Below, piece by piece: positions 51,738 to 61,823 of a stretch of DNA of 64,000 bases (position 1 is the stretch's first letter; each line of letters begins with the position of its first letter). The notes below the pieces were generated by a model. That model made no database searches. It was not told the DNA's origin and was given only the letters and a program-made list of their open reading frames with translations. The stretch is from Bog-473 sp963745175. Lineage in GTDB: Bacteria; Actinomycetota; Acidimicrobiia; Acidimicrobiales; RAAP-2. The DNA lies in NCBI GenBank assembly GCA_963745175.1, contig CAVUWK010000004.1:310001-374000 (forward strand), written 5' to 3'. The position numbers and the translations under genes were made by a program.

Positions 51738-52592
51738 GTGAAGTTCGCCGTCACCTTCGGGCGCATGCACCCGCGCCTGTGGGCCGAGGCCGCCGAGGCG
51801 GCCGACCGTCTCGGCTTCGAGTCCGCCTGGCTGCCCGAGCACCTCGTGCTGCCGGTGGCCATGTCCGGGTCGCCGCACGCCGGCGCCGAGCACCCGCCGG
51901 TTCCACCGACGACCCAGCTCTTCGACCCGGCGTCCTACCTCTCGTTCATCGCGGCCCGCACGACGACCCTCCGCCTCGGCACCTACGTCTACCTGCTCGG
52001 CCTACGTCACCCTTTCGTCACCGCCCGGGCCTTCGCCACGCTGGACTGGGTCTCGGGCGGCCGAGCCGTGATCGGTGCCGGCGCGGGGTGGCTGCGGGAG
52101 GAGTGGCGCGCCCTCGGCATCGATCCCGCCACCCGGGGGGCCCGGCTCGACGAGGCGATCGAGGTGTGCCGCCGGCTCTGGACGGAGGCGACGGTGGCCA
52201 ACGGCGGCCCGTGGTTCCCCTTCGACGAGGTCGCTTTCGAACCCAAGCCGGTGCAGCAGCCCATCCCGATCCTCATCGGCGGCGAGTCGGCGCCCGCGCT
52301 GCGCCGGGCGGGCCGCCTGGGCGACGGCTGGATCGGCATGAGCCACACCCCGGACTCGGCCGCCGCCGCGGTGGCCGTCATCGGGGTCCACCGCGCCGAG
52401 GCCGGACGGCTCGACCAGCCCTTCGAGGTCACGGTCGGGGGCGAGTGCGCAAGTGAGGACGACGTGGCGGCGTGGGACGACGCCGGCGTGGACCGCCTCA
52501 TCGTGTCGCCGTGGCGCCGCTCGGCCGAGGTGCTCGATGCGATGGCGGCCTTCTCGGCGCGCTTCATCGGTGCCCGGACGGCCGGTGCGTGA
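51738..52592 (+). CDS. LLM-class (F420-dependent-like) oxidoreductase
   Basis: 284 residues, bacterial-luciferase-like TIM barrel. Conserved parts: M-K-F-A-V-T-F-G, S-A-W-L-P-E-H, L-R-L-G-T-Y-V-Y-L-L, G-A-G-A-G-W-L-R-E-E-W, and P-I-P-I-L-I-G-G-E-S. The pattern fits the TIGR03619-type probable F420-dependent subfamily common in actinobacteria, but FMN cannot be ruled out from sequence. The GTG start at 51738 lies shortly downstream of the decarboxylase start on the other strand. The substrate is unknown. Confidence 0.88.
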   Translation: MKFAVTFGRMHPRLWAEAAEAADRLGFESAWLPEHLVLPVAMSGSPHAGAEHPPVPPTTQLFDPASYLSFIAARTTTLRLGTYVYLLGLRHPFVTARAFATLDWVSGGRAVIGAGAGWLREEWRALGIDPATRGARLDEAIEVCRRLWTEATVANGGPWFPFDEVAFEPKPVQQPIPILIGGESAPALRRAGRLGDGWIGMSHTPDSAAAAVAVIGVHRAEAGRLDQPFEVTVGGECASEDDVAAWDDAGVDRLIVSPWRRSAEVLDAMAAFSARFIGARTAGA

Positions 52593-52615
52593 CGTCAGCC
52601 TGGGTCCCGGGACTC

Positions 52616-52728
52616 TTTTTGAGTGGGGTGAAGATCGGACAGCCTGTCCGATCTATCGAACGCTCTCACCAGGGACTTTGGAGCGCAAAACATCGGACGC
52701 CGTGTCCGATTTGCACCCCACTCGAAAA
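52616..52728. repeat. 113-bp composite palindromic element
   Basis: Outer inverted arms TTTTTGAGTGGGGTG (52616-52630) and CACCCCACTCGAAAA (52714-52728) match at 14 of 15 positions. Inside are two similar small palindromes: GATCGGACA/TGTCCGATC at 52633-52653 and ATCGGAC/GTCCGAT at 52692-52710. In the centre CGCTC (52661) pairs with GAGCG (52681). The whole unit is a nearly symmetric cruciform-capable structure, unlike a simple terminator. It lies between the convergent LLM and aldehyde dehydrogenase genes. It could be a REP/MITE-like element. Confidence 0.75.
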
Positions 52729-52789
52729 CGAACTCCCGAAGGAGGGCCTACGAGCCCCCGGAACAGCCCACCAACCTCCGATGCAACGC

Positions 52790-54260
52790 CTACGAGCTCC
52801 AGATGATGGCCTGGGGCTCCGTGTAGGCCAGCAGCCCGTAGTCGCCCCCGTCACGCCCGACGCCCGACATCTTGAACCCGCCGAAGGGCGCGTCGTGGTT
52901 GCGTTGCGCGGTGTTCACACCGACATGTCCGGCCTGGAGGCGCTTGGCGACCCGGAGCGCCCGCGCCGTCCTTGGAGAACACGTAGTCGTACAGCCCGAA
53001 CTCGGTGTCGTTGGCGATGGCGATGCCCTCCTCCTCGTCGTCGAAGGGGATCATCGTGATGACCGGGCCGAAGATCTCCTCGCGTGCCACCCGCATGGTG
53101 TTGTCACCGGTGATGAGCGTGGGGGCCACGTAGAAGCCGGTCGGCAGGTCGGCCGGGCGCTCCCCCCCGAGGACGATTTCGCCACCGTCCTCGACCGCCG
53201 TCTGGATGTGCGCCTCGATCCGCCCCCGCTGCGCCGCCGAGATCACGGGCCCGATGATGGTGGCGGTGTCGGTCGGGTCGCCCACCTTGAGGTAGCCCGC
53301 CATCTGCACGAGGCCGTCGCGCACCTGGTCGAAGAGGCTGCGGTGCACGACCGCCCGCGTCGGCGCGGTGCAGATCTGCCCCGAGTGGAAGGACCAGGTG
53401 GAGCCGATGCAGCCGATGGCCCCCTTCACGTCGGCGTCCTCGAAGACGACGCAGGCCCCCTTGCCGCCGAGCTCGAGCAGGGTGCGCTTCATGGTGCGCG
53501 CCGCCTGCTCGCCGATTTTCACGCCGACCTGGGTGGAGCCGGTGAAGCTGACGCCGTCCACCTCGTCGGCATCGACCAGCGCGGCGGCGGAGGCCGGACC
53601 GTTGCCGTTGACGAGGTTCACCACGCCCGGAGGGAAGCCCACGTCGTTGAGGATGCGGACGAGCTCGACAATGGCGAGCGGGTCCTGCGGCGCCGGTTTG
53701 ACGACGACGGTGTTGCCGGCGGCCAGCGCGGGGGCCACCTTGCCCGCCATGTTGACCATGGGGAAGTTGTACGACGTGATGCAGGCCACGACGCCCAGCG
53801 GCTGGCGGTTGACCATGCCACCGATGATCCCGCCGGGCGCCAGCGGCGTCGCCTGCGCGGGCTGGGGGAGCAACGGCGTTTGGAGCACGCCCCGTGGGTC
53901 GCGGGCGTAGCGCTCGAAGCGGTCGGCCGCCACGGGTACCTGCATGCGCGAGCCGACGGTCGCCGTCGCGCCCGTCTCGGCGATGACGAGCGGCAGCAGC
54001 TCCGAGGACTTGGCCCGGATGGCGGCGGCGGCCTCGCGCATGAGGGCGCCGCGCTCCTCGGGGGACCACGCTGCCCATCCGGGCTGGGCCTCTTTGGCCG
54101 CGGCCGCCGCGGCGAGGGCGTCGTCAGCGCTGGCGTTGGGGGCGAGCCCGACGATCTCCTCGGTGGCGGGGTTGACGATCTCGTAGGTCCCCTCGGACGC
54201 GTCGACCCACTTGCCCCCGATCAGAAGCTGGTGCTCGTTGCGCTGGGTGGTCTCGGCCAT
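52790..54260 (-). CDS. NAD(P)-dependent aldehyde dehydrogenase, one frameshift
   Basis: About 489 residues. The catalytic Glu is in L-E-L-G-G-K-G-A and the catalytic Cys in H-S-G-Q-I-C-T-A. The NAD-binding F-T-G-S-T-Q-V-G and the N-terminal L-L-I-G-G-K-W-V-D-A are normal. Near the end the frame breaks at 52960-52962 (GCGCGGGCGC where GCGCGGCGC fits); repair gives A-L-R-V-A-K-R-L-Q-A-G-H-V-G-V-N-T-A and F-G-G-F-K-M-S-G, ending W-S-S at 52790. It may oxidise aldehydes produced by the mycofactocin-linked alcohol dehydrogenase, though the two loci are 12 kb apart. Confidence 0.88.
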
Positions 54261-54393
54261 GTGTGCTCCCGACTCGGGTGCCGCCAGCCGATCTGACGGC
54301 GCGTCACATTCAACCCCGCCCGGTCGGGCTCCGCCAAAGCCGCAGCGCACCGGGGTCTGGCGCTCGCATCACCCGGGCGGTGAGACTGGCCCG

Positions 54394-54876
54394 ATGACGA
54401 CCGCAGCCTCGGCTCCCCCCGCCGGCGAGAGCTTCCTCCTCCCCCTGGGCGACGAGGAGTCCGACGGCTTCTGGGAGGGGACCGCTGCCGGAGAGCTGCG
54501 CATCCAGGAGTGCGGGTCCTGCGGGACACTGCGCTTCCCGCCCACCGTCATGTGCCCGGAGTGCCAATCGACCGACCGCTCGTGGCGGGCCGTCTCGGGC
54601 CTCGGCACCATCTGGTCCTTCGTGGTGGTCCACCCCCCGGTCCTCCCGGCGTACGCGCCCTTCGTGCCCTTCCCGGTGGTCACGGTCACGCTGGCCGAGA
54701 GGCCCAGCCTGCGCATGGTGGGCAACCTGGTCACCGCGCCCGGGGCCGCCATCAACGGCGTCGATCCCGCCACCATCGAGATCGGCGAGCCCGTGCGGGC
54801 GGTCTTCAGCGCCCGCCCCCGGCCCGACGGCACCGAGGTGTACCTGCCCCAGTGGGTCCGCAACCCCCCTTCCTGA
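54394..54876 (+). CDS. DUF35 zinc-ribbon/OB-fold protein (acyl-CoA-binding)
   Basis: 160 residues. The rubredoxin-like zinc ribbon E-C-G-S-C-G-T-L-R-F-P-P-T-V-M-C-P-E-C lies near residues 38-58, followed by an OB-fold. Proteins of this family partner with thiolase-like or MaoC-like enzymes in acyl-CoA, steroid and polyketide metabolism (for example the Ltp2 partner). No thiolase gene is adjacent, which is unusual. The gene is divergent from the aldehyde dehydrogenase. Confidence 0.88.
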   Translation: MTTAASAPPAGESFLLPLGDEESDGFWEGTAAGELRIQECGSCGTLRFPPTVMCPECQSTDRSWRAVSGLGTIWSFVVVHPPVLPAYAPFVPFPVVTVTLAERPSLRMVGNLVTAPGAAINGVDPATIEIGEPVRAVFSARPRPDGTEVYLPQWVRNPPS

Positions 54877-54878
54877 GA

Positions 54879-54896
54879 GAGAGCTGGGCGGCTCTC
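54879..54896 (+). terminator. stem-loop after the DUF35 gene
   Basis: GAGAGC-TGGGCG-GCTCTC, a perfect 6-bp stem starting 2 nt after the DUF35 stop. The following 130 bp up to the FtsH-like gene include an AGGTC-ACAC-GACCT dyad at 54961-54974, which could be an operator. Confidence 0.5.
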
Positions 54897-55026
54897 GGGC
54901 GCTCTCGAGGGGGTCCCTAGGGGATCAATCAGGGTCATTCATGACTTTTGTCACTTCGCAAGGTCACACGACCTGTGGGATTCTCTAAATTGGAAACGTC
55001 CTCGGGGGAGTGAACGGAGTCTGGAT

Positions 55027-56909
55027 ATGAGTCGGCCCGCCGATAAGGTCCCAGCCTCAGCACGCCCCGGCGAGGGTGCCGGCACCGCCGCCAGCCGGTC
55101 CGTCTCGGGGATCGTGGGCGACACCGTCCTCGGCAACGCGGACGTGGCGCAGGCCCGGGAGCGCCGGCGCATCGCCCGGCTCCGCCGCCTGGTCGCCGTC
55201 GCCGCCCTCTTCCTCGGCTGGGTCGTGATCCGCCGGATCAGCGGGCGAGGCATCTTCCCCACGGTCCACCTGCCCCACGGGCTCGGCACCGCCCTTCCCA
55301 TCGTCCTCATCGTCTGCATGCTGGGAGCGGTCATGTTGGCGCCCTTCCTCGGCGCCGGGCGTTCACCGCACACCCTCATCCGGCCCGGCGAGACCCAGGT
55401 GGGACTCGAGGACCTCGTGGGCATCGACGCCATCAAGGCCGAGGTGGTGCGCTCCATCAACCTCTTCCTCGCCCACCAGGCGTTCCGCGACACGATGGGC
55501 GGCTCGGCCCGGCGCGGCGTGCTCTTCGAGGGGCCGCCCGGCACCGGCAAGACGTTCGTCGCCAAGGCCATGGCCAAGGAGGCCAACGTCCCCTTCCTGT
55601 TCGTGTCCGCCTCGGCCTTCCAGTCGATGTACTACGGCCAGACGAACCGCAAGATCCGCTCCTTCTTCAAGCAGCTGCGCAAGCACGCCCGCAAGGAGGG
55701 CGGCGCCATCGGCTTCATCGAGGAGATCGACGCCATCGGTGCCACCCGGCGCGGCATGGGCGGCAGCAGCGGGAGCGAGGGCGTCTCCGGTGTGGTCAAC
55801 GAGCTGCTGGTGCAGTTGCAGTCCTTCGACACCCCGACCCGGGGGCAGCGCATGGCCTCGGCCTGGATCGACGTGCTCAACCGCTACCTGCCCGACGGGA
55901 GCAAGCTCCACAAGCCCGCCGTCGTTCCCGCCAACGTGTTGGTCGTCGGCGCCACCAACCGCAAGGACGACCTCGACCCCGCGCTCGATTCGCCCGGGCC
56001 GCTTCGACCGCACCATCTACTTCGGCCTGCCGGGACGACGGGCCCGGGCTGAGATCGTCGCGTACTACCTCGGCAAGAAGGCGCACGCCGCCGACCTCGA
56101 CGAGCACGGTGCGGTCGACATCGTCGCGGGCATGACGTTCGGGTACTCCCCGGCGGCGCTGGAGCGGCTGATGGACGAGGCGCTTGTGATCGCGCTGACC
56201 CACGGCCGCGCCGCCATGACGATGTCCGACGTCGCCGAGGCCAAAATGCTTGTCGAGCTCGGCGTCACCGACGAGACCATCTACACGCCCAACGAGCGCG
56301 ACCGGGTGGCCACCCACGAGGCCGGCCACGCGACCGTCGCCTACTTCGTCGGCCAGACGCGCCAGCTCGACGTGCTCTCGATCGTGAAGCGTCGCGACTC
56401 GCTCGGCCTGCTGCAGCACTCCGACACCGAGGAGCGCTTCACCAAGAGCAGCGAGGAGCTGCACGCGCTGCTGCAGATCGCCATGGGCGGCATGGTGGCC
56501 GAGGAGCACTGGTTCGACGAGGTGTCGACGGGCCCGGCCTCCGACCTGGCCGCCGCCACCTCCATCGGGGCGCAGATGATCGGGGCCTGCGGCATGGGCA
56601 CGTCCCTCATCTCGGTGGCCGCCGCCGGCAACGGCTACTTGGAAGGCAGCCTCGTCGACAAGGTGCTCGGCGACAGGGCGGCCCGGGCCGAGCTCGACAC
56701 GCTGCTGATGGGCGAGTTGCGACGCGGCCAAGGCCATCGTCACCACCCACCCCGAGGTGGTCGAGGCCCTCCGTGACGCCCTGTTCGAGCGGGACGAGCT
56801 CGTCGGGTCCGAGATCACGGACGTGATCGAGGCCGCCCTCCACGACGCCCCCGAGCCCGGGGTCATCTCCGAGCTGCGCCCGTCGGGCACCGCCGGCGGT
56901 CGCGCCTGA
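55027..56909 (+). CDS. FtsH-like membrane AAA protease, two frameshifts
   Basis: About 627 residues after repair. Two N-terminal membrane helices (about 58-75 and 90-110) precede the AAA domain. Walker A is G-P-P-G-T-G-K-T (residues 169-176). Walker B reads F-I-E-E-I-D (230-235), with Glu replacing the usual Asp. The arginine-finger region S-P-G-R-F-D-R-T appears after removal of an extra G at 55996-55998. The zinc-protease motif H-E-A-G-H is at 56315-56329. A second break near 56725 precedes the tail D-A-A-K-A-I-V-T-T-H-P-E-V. It would degrade membrane or misfolded proteins, but it is too divergent to call ftsH. Confidence 0.85.
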
Positions 56910-56910
56910 G

Positions 56911-57134
56911 TCACTCCCGAGGTGGCGCCTTGCCGCCTCCGAGCACGCGGAGCACGAGCCGGCCCAGCCGGCCCGGAGGCTTGGCGGCCTGCGCCGCCTT
57001 CGCCTCGGCCTCGTGGTCCCGGGTGAGCGGTCCGCCGAGGCGCCAGTACGCCGGCCTCCGCCGCGGTAGCGGACGTAGTCGGGCACCGGCGGCAGCTTCT
57101 GTCTCGGTTTGCGTGCCCGCTTGGCCTTGGCCAC
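56911..57134 (-). CDS. small basic hypothetical protein, one frameshift
   Basis: About 74 residues from GTG 57134: V-A-K-A-K-R-A-R-K-P-R-Q-K-L-P-P-V-P-D-Y-V-R-Y-R, then after a one-base shift near 57065 R-P-A-Y-W-R-L-G-G-P-L-T-R-D-H-E-A-E-A-K, ending G-G-G-K-A-P-P-R-E. It is very rich in Lys and Arg; I do not recognise a family. It lies 9 nt downstream of the histidine phosphatase gene and ends next to the convergent FtsH-like stop. Confidence 0.5.
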
Positions 57135-57143
57135 GTGCCAGTG

Positions 57144-57810
57144 TCAGCCGACGAGGTGCGCGATGTCGTTGTAGCCGCGGATGATCCAGCGCTCGGGCGA
57201 GACGACGATCCGCGAGATCGACGTGTTGTCGGGCCCGACGAAGGCGAACGGTGCCGAGTCCGTGGCCTGGGCCAGGATCTCGCCGATGGCTGCGCCGTGG
57301 CTGAAGACCACGACGAGGCCCCCGGGATGCGCCGCCGTGATGCGCTCGACCGCGGCGCGCAGGCGGCCGCCGAAGACTTGGCGCGACTCGGCCCCGGGCA
57401 CCACGTCCCAGCGCTGCTCGGCCATCATCCGCTGCGAAGAGCGGGTCGCCGTCAGCCGCCTTCTGGCGCAGCAGGCCACCTTCCCACTCTCCGAGGTAGA
57501 CCTCGCGCAGGTCGGCGTCGACCACCGGGGTGAGGCCGCAGCGCGCCACCAGCGGTGCCGCCGTCTGGGCGGTGCGCTGCAGGGTGCTCACGTACAGCCC
57601 GTCGAAGGGCTCCTGGGCCAAGCGCAGCGCCACCTGTTCGGCCTGGTGCCGTCCCGCCTCGGACAACGGAGGGTCGCCCTGTCCCTCGACGAGCTCGAAC
57701 GTCTCGCCCTCGACGGAGTCGGCCGAAGCGCCGTGGCGGACCAGCAGCAGCTCGGTCGAGCCGGGAGGGCCGACGTAGGGCCGCTGGCTGAAGCTGCGGG
57801 GCGTGCTCAC
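57144..57810 (-). CDS. histidine phosphatase family protein, one frameshift
   Basis: About 221 residues. The phosphate-pocket motif L-L-L-V-R-H-G-A-S near residue 22 and the second His in V-F-S-H-G-A-A-I-G are both present, with Y-V-S-T-L-Q-R-T-A-Q-T between them. The frame changes near 57432. Likely a phosphoglycerate-mutase-like phosphatase of unknown substrate. It is part of a long minus-strand gene run. Confidence 0.82.
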
Positions 57811-57832
57811 GGCCGCCGAGTGTACGAAAGGT

Positions 57833-58517
57833 TCAGCGCGGCGCGTGGAGCTCAGGAGGTCCGTGGTCGTCGCGGTCGTCGTCTTCCACGACCTCTGCGT
57901 CGATCACGTCGTCGTCGTGCGCCGCACCGGGCGGCGGTCCCCAGCCGGCCGGGCCACCGGCGGCGCCGCCACCGAAGGTGGCGAAGAAGGCGCCGGGAGC
58001 CTGGGTGAATTGCACGTGCAGCGGCCGACCCGCGTCGGGTCCCAGCTGCCCCCACAACGGGAGGGCACGGCGGTGGACGACGTAGCCCTGCATGGCCAAG
58101 GTCACACCGAGGTAGAGGAGGAAGCTCGCGCCCGCGAGTCCGGCCGCACCCGCGTGGTTCCCGGCGCTGTCGCCGGCGAAGTGCACCAGGAGCGACACGA
58201 GCCACAGCGCCATGGTGAGCGCGTTGCCCTGGCGCAGCACCCACCCGTTCCCCGTCCAGACCCGCATGGACAGGCCACGGAGGGCGCCGAGCCCGATGGC
58301 GCCGACGAGCGTGGTGCCCGACGATCCAGAGCCAAGCGGTGGACGAGACGTGGTGGTTGCCTGCGTACGAGGCCATCTCGAAGAGGCCGATGACGCCGAG
58401 GACGACCGGAAGGCGAGGCTGGAACACCCGCGGCACGGGGCGCACCCTGACCTGGCGCAGGAGCACCAGTATGAGGATCACCGCCCCCAAGGCGTAAGAG
58501 AAGAAAGACATCACCAT
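57833..58517 (-). CDS. multi-pass membrane protein (DUF1453-like), one frameshift
   Basis: About 228 residues. The first helix is F-S-Y-A-L-G-A-V-I-L-I-L-V-L-L. At 58317-58319 an extra G (TCGGGCAC for TCGGCAC, coding strand) breaks the frame; repair gives W-L-W-I-V-G-T-T-L-V-G-A-I-G-L-G-A-L-R-G-L-S-M-R-V-W, followed by L-T-M-A-L-W-L-V-S-L-L-V-H-F. The C-terminus is acidic and cytosolic (D-D-D-V-I-D-A-E-V-V-E-D-D-D). It resembles CcdC/DUF1453 proteins. Function unknown. Confidence 0.65.
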
Positions 58518-58539
58518 CCAGCCTATGGCCGGAGCTCGC

Positions 58540-59525
58540 TCAGCGGTTCAGCAGGGGCCCCACTTCGACCCCGAAACGGGCGGTCTGCTCGCAGAATTCC
58601 TCCGCGCTTCGGGCCATGAAACGCACCTGTAGGTGGTTGACGCCCATGTCGACCAGCTCGCGCAACGACATGGCCACCTCGTCGGCGCCACCGGAGAGGA
58701 CCCACCCGGGCAGGTCCCACCCCGAGCCGACCGAGGTCAGGTAGATGGGCTCGACGATGGTTCCGATGTCGATCGGCGCCCCGCCGCGCAGCTCGGCCCG
58801 CAGCTCGCGCAGGCGGGCGATCTGGCCGGGCAGGTCGCGCCGCCGCGTGCCCTGCGGCAACCAGCCGTCTCCGAAGGCGGCAGTGCGGCGGATGGCCGCG
58901 GGGGAGGAACCGCCGATCCAGATCGGTGGCCGGGGCTGGCGCGCGGGGCGCGGCGCGACCCCCATGTCACGGGCGGGAAAGCGCGGTCCGGGCAGTTCGG
59001 GGAATTCGTCGGTGAAGGCGCGTGCCGAGCGCGGAGACCGCCTCGTCGGTGTGACGGCCGCGTTCGGTCGAAGTCTCCCGTCAGGAGCTCGTACTCCTCG
59101 GGCACGTGGCCGGCGCCCACGCCGACGATGAGGCGTCCGCCCGAGAGGTGATCGATCGTCGAGAGCTCCTTGGCCGCCCGCAGCGGGTGGCGCTGGGCGA
59201 GAATCAGCACGTGGGACAGCAGGTGGGTCTGCGTGGTCACCGCGGCCAGCCACCCCAGCGTCGCCGTCGTGTCGTACCAGATGGTGCCCATGGCGTCGGC
59301 CAGGCGGCGCGGGATGGCGGTGTGGTCGCACACGCCGAGATAGAAGAAGCCCGCCTCGTCGGCGACGCGGGCGATCCGCGCCAGCTCGGCCGGACCGGCC
59401 TCCTTCTCCCAGTCGGCCACGTACAGGGTGGACTGCGACTGGATCGGGAGCTGCATGCCGTAGACGACCTCACCCTCGGGGACGGTCCGCACGACATCGG
59501 CGGGAATCAGGGCGGGGTCGGTCAT
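58540..59525 (-). CDS. LLM-class flavin/F420 oxidoreductase, two frame breaks
   Basis: About 328 residues. The N-terminus (M-T-D-P-A-L-I-P-A-D-V-V, Y-G-M-Q-L-P-I-Q-S-Q-S) leads into the luciferase-like barrel with L-G-V-C-D-H-T-A-I-P, H-V-L-I-L-A-Q-R-H-P, G-V-G-A-G-H-V-P-E-E and, in another frame, P-P-I-W-I-G-G-S-S-P-A-A. Breaks are between about 59035 and 59075. It may use F420 or FMN. Co-transcribed with the acyl-CoA dehydrogenases upstream, it probably acts on the same substrate. Confidence 0.82.
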
Positions 59526-59578
59526 CGCTGGCACTCCATTCGGGCGGGGTCGATGGGGATGGCGGCGTTCATGGTCGC

Positions 59579-60608
59579 TCAGGCCGCCGGGGCCGGTGGC
59601 CGGGAAGCCGAGCATCGACGAGAGCGTCGCGGCGGTGCCGAAGGTGGTCGCCAGCACGCGCGACCGCTTGAGGTGCAGGTGCAGCGGAACCTCCCACGTG
59701 TAGCCCATGCCGCCGTGCACCTGGATCGCCGCCCGGGCGTTCTTGATCGCCGCCTCGTCTGCCAGCAATTTGGCGCCCGCCACCGCGCGTTGCTGCCACG
59801 CGAACGGCGTGGTGCGAGCTGCGGCCGCCTCCGCCTCCAGCACGTCGGGCGCGTCGGCCAGGCAGGCCGCCGCGTGCACCGCCGCCCGCGCCACCTCGGC
59901 GCGCACGAGCATGTCGGCACACATGTGCTTGACCGCCTGGAAACTGCCGATGGGCTTGCCGAACTGGTGGCGTTCCTTGGCGTAGGCGACGGCCAGGTCG
60001 AGCGTCTCGGCGGCGTGACCAACCTGGAGCGCCGCCGTGAGGATGGCGCCGCCGCGCCAGAGGTGTTGGTCGGGGTCCTCCAGCGGCTCACCGGCGGGGA
60101 GCTGCGACAGCCGCCAGAGCGGCGTGAGCGGGTCGAGCGGTGCGGCCAGGCGCTCGGCCGTGGGCGCGTCACGGATCGTCCGCAGCAGTGATCGCCCTCC
60201 GCCGCTCGGGAGGAAGAGCGCCGCGTCGAGCGAGGGCAGGTGTTCCACCAACCATGGCGGTCCCGCACTCCCCAGACACAGGCCGACCATGGCGCGGCCC
60301 TCGGCTGCGCCGGCCACCAGGTTGCGCCCCGCCGCCAAGAAGGTGCCCACGAGCGGGCCGGGGACGAGGGCACGGCCGAGCTCCTCGAAGACCACGGTGG
60401 CCTCGGACAGGCCGAGGCCTGTGCCGGCGGGCTCGGGCAGCGTCAGTGCGAAGACGCCGGTCTCGCCCAGGGCGGCCCAGTCGCCGGGGTCGAGGACTCG
60501 TTCGGTGCCCTCTCCCGTGCGGATGCGATCGAGTGGGAAGCGGCCGGCCAACATGGTCCGGATTCCCTGCGCCAGTTCCTGCTCGGCCTCGCCGACGCGG
60601 AAGTCCAT
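59579..60608 (-). CDS. acyl-CoA dehydrogenase (small, steroid/FadE-type subunit), terminal frameshift
   Basis: About 343 residues, shorter than classical dehydrogenases, like the partner subunits of heteromeric steroid FadE enzymes. F-Q-A-V-K-H-M-C-A-D-M near residue 225 and Q-V-H-G-G-M-G-Y-T-W-E near 295 are the flavin and C-terminal motifs. The catalytic Glu position is unclear. Near 59589-59592 an extra base in a C-run removes the stop; repair gives T-G-P-A-A and TGA at 59579. The ATG shares one base with the stop of the preceding dehydrogenase (TGATG), suggesting a two-subunit enzyme. Confidence 0.85.
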
Positions 60609-61795
60609 CAGCGGGTCCTCGGGAGGCCGAGGATGCGCTCGGCCACGATGTTGCGCTGCACCTGCGAGGTGCCCGCCGCGATGGTCAGATTGATCGACTT
60701 GTACCAGTTGTGCACCTGTTCCGCGTTGCCGATGGGCACCCCGTCACGAGTGAGCGGGTCCGCGCAGAGACGCGGCCTGGTCGAGCATCTCCATGGCCAA
60801 GTCGCCGAGAGCCTGCGCGTGCTCGGAGAACGAGAGCTTGAACACCGAACCCCCGATGCCCGGCACTCCGGTCGTCGCGGCCTCCGAGACGTTGCGCTTG
60901 GTCAGCGCCCACAGGGCGTCGAAGGCGGCGCAGAGGTGACCGAGGCGGTGCGTCAGACCGCTGTGGTCGTCCCGGAACAGTTCGAACCGCGTGCCGATGT
61001 CGTACAGCTCATTGAGCAGGCGCATCGCCTCGAGCAGCTCACCCACGAACGCCGTGCCGCGTTCGAAGGAGAGCGTCACCATGGTCACGCGCCAGCCGTC
61101 GTTCTCCTCGCCGACCCGGTTGGCCACCGGGATGCGGACCTCGTTGAGGAAGAGCTGGGCGAACTCGGTCGTGCCCTCGATCGTGCGCAGCGGCTGGATC
61201 TCAATCCCCGGCGAGTCCATCGGCATGATCAGCCAGGTGATGCCGCGGTTCCCGGCGTCGCCCGGTGCGCACCAGCAGCTCGCAGAAGTCGGCCACCTCG
61301 GCGTGCGACGTCCAGATCTTCGAGCCGGTCACGACGTAGTCGTCGCCGTCGCGCACGGCACGGGTGCGCAGCGAGGCCAGGTCGCTGCCGGCGTCGGGCT
61401 CGCTGAAACCCTGGCACCACACCTCCTCGCCCGCGCAGGATGGCCGGCAGGTAGCGCTCCTTCTGCGCCGCCGTGCCCTCGGCGATGATGGTCGGGCCGG
61501 CGTGCAGCAGCCCGACGAAGTTCACTCCGACGTAGGGCGCGCCGGCCCGCTCGCACTCCTCCTTGAAGATCAGCTGCTCCACCGGCGAGGCGCCGCGACC
61601 GCCTCCCTCGGCCGGCCAGTCGACGCCCGCGTAGCCCGCGTCGAACAGCGTCCGCTGCCAGCGCAGGTCGTAGGCGCGCCGGGCCGGCCAGTCGTCGTGG
61701 GGCGGCGGTTCCCCCACGCGGGGCAGCGTGGCGGCCAGCCAGTCGCGCAGCTCCTCCCGGAACGCCTGCTCCGGCGCGGTGTAGCGGAGGTCCAT
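60608..61795 (-). CDS. acyl-CoA dehydrogenase, three frameshifts
   Basis: 395 residues after repair. M-D-L-R-Y-T-A-P-E-Q-A-F-R-E-E-L at the N-terminus, the FAD-binding W-C-Q-G-F-S-E-P-D-A-G-S-D-L-A-S-L, W-T-S-H-A-E, and I-A-A-G-T-S-Q-V-Q-R-N-I-V-A-E-R near the C-terminus are all conserved. Breaks at 61430-61432 and 61261-61263 are both CGGC read as CGGGC. A third lies near 60767. The three insertions bring the total length back to a multiple of three. It probably pairs with the next dehydrogenase as a heteromeric FadE. Confidence 0.87.
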
Positions 61796-61823
61796 CCGTC
61801 AGGCGCGAACCGGTGGCGCGGGA

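Noticed and set aside
52746..52797. Direct repeat GCCTACGAGC (52746-52755 and 52788-52797) as an attachment or target-site duplication
   Set aside because: It is only 10 bp, one copy includes the aldehyde dehydrogenase stop region, and it does not flank the palindromic element symmetrically.
58737..60608. A 623-codon acyl-CoA dehydrogenase-LLM fusion
   Set aside because: Removing one base from the C-run near 59590 restores a normal dehydrogenase stop at 59579, and the LLM gene has its own ATG at 59525.
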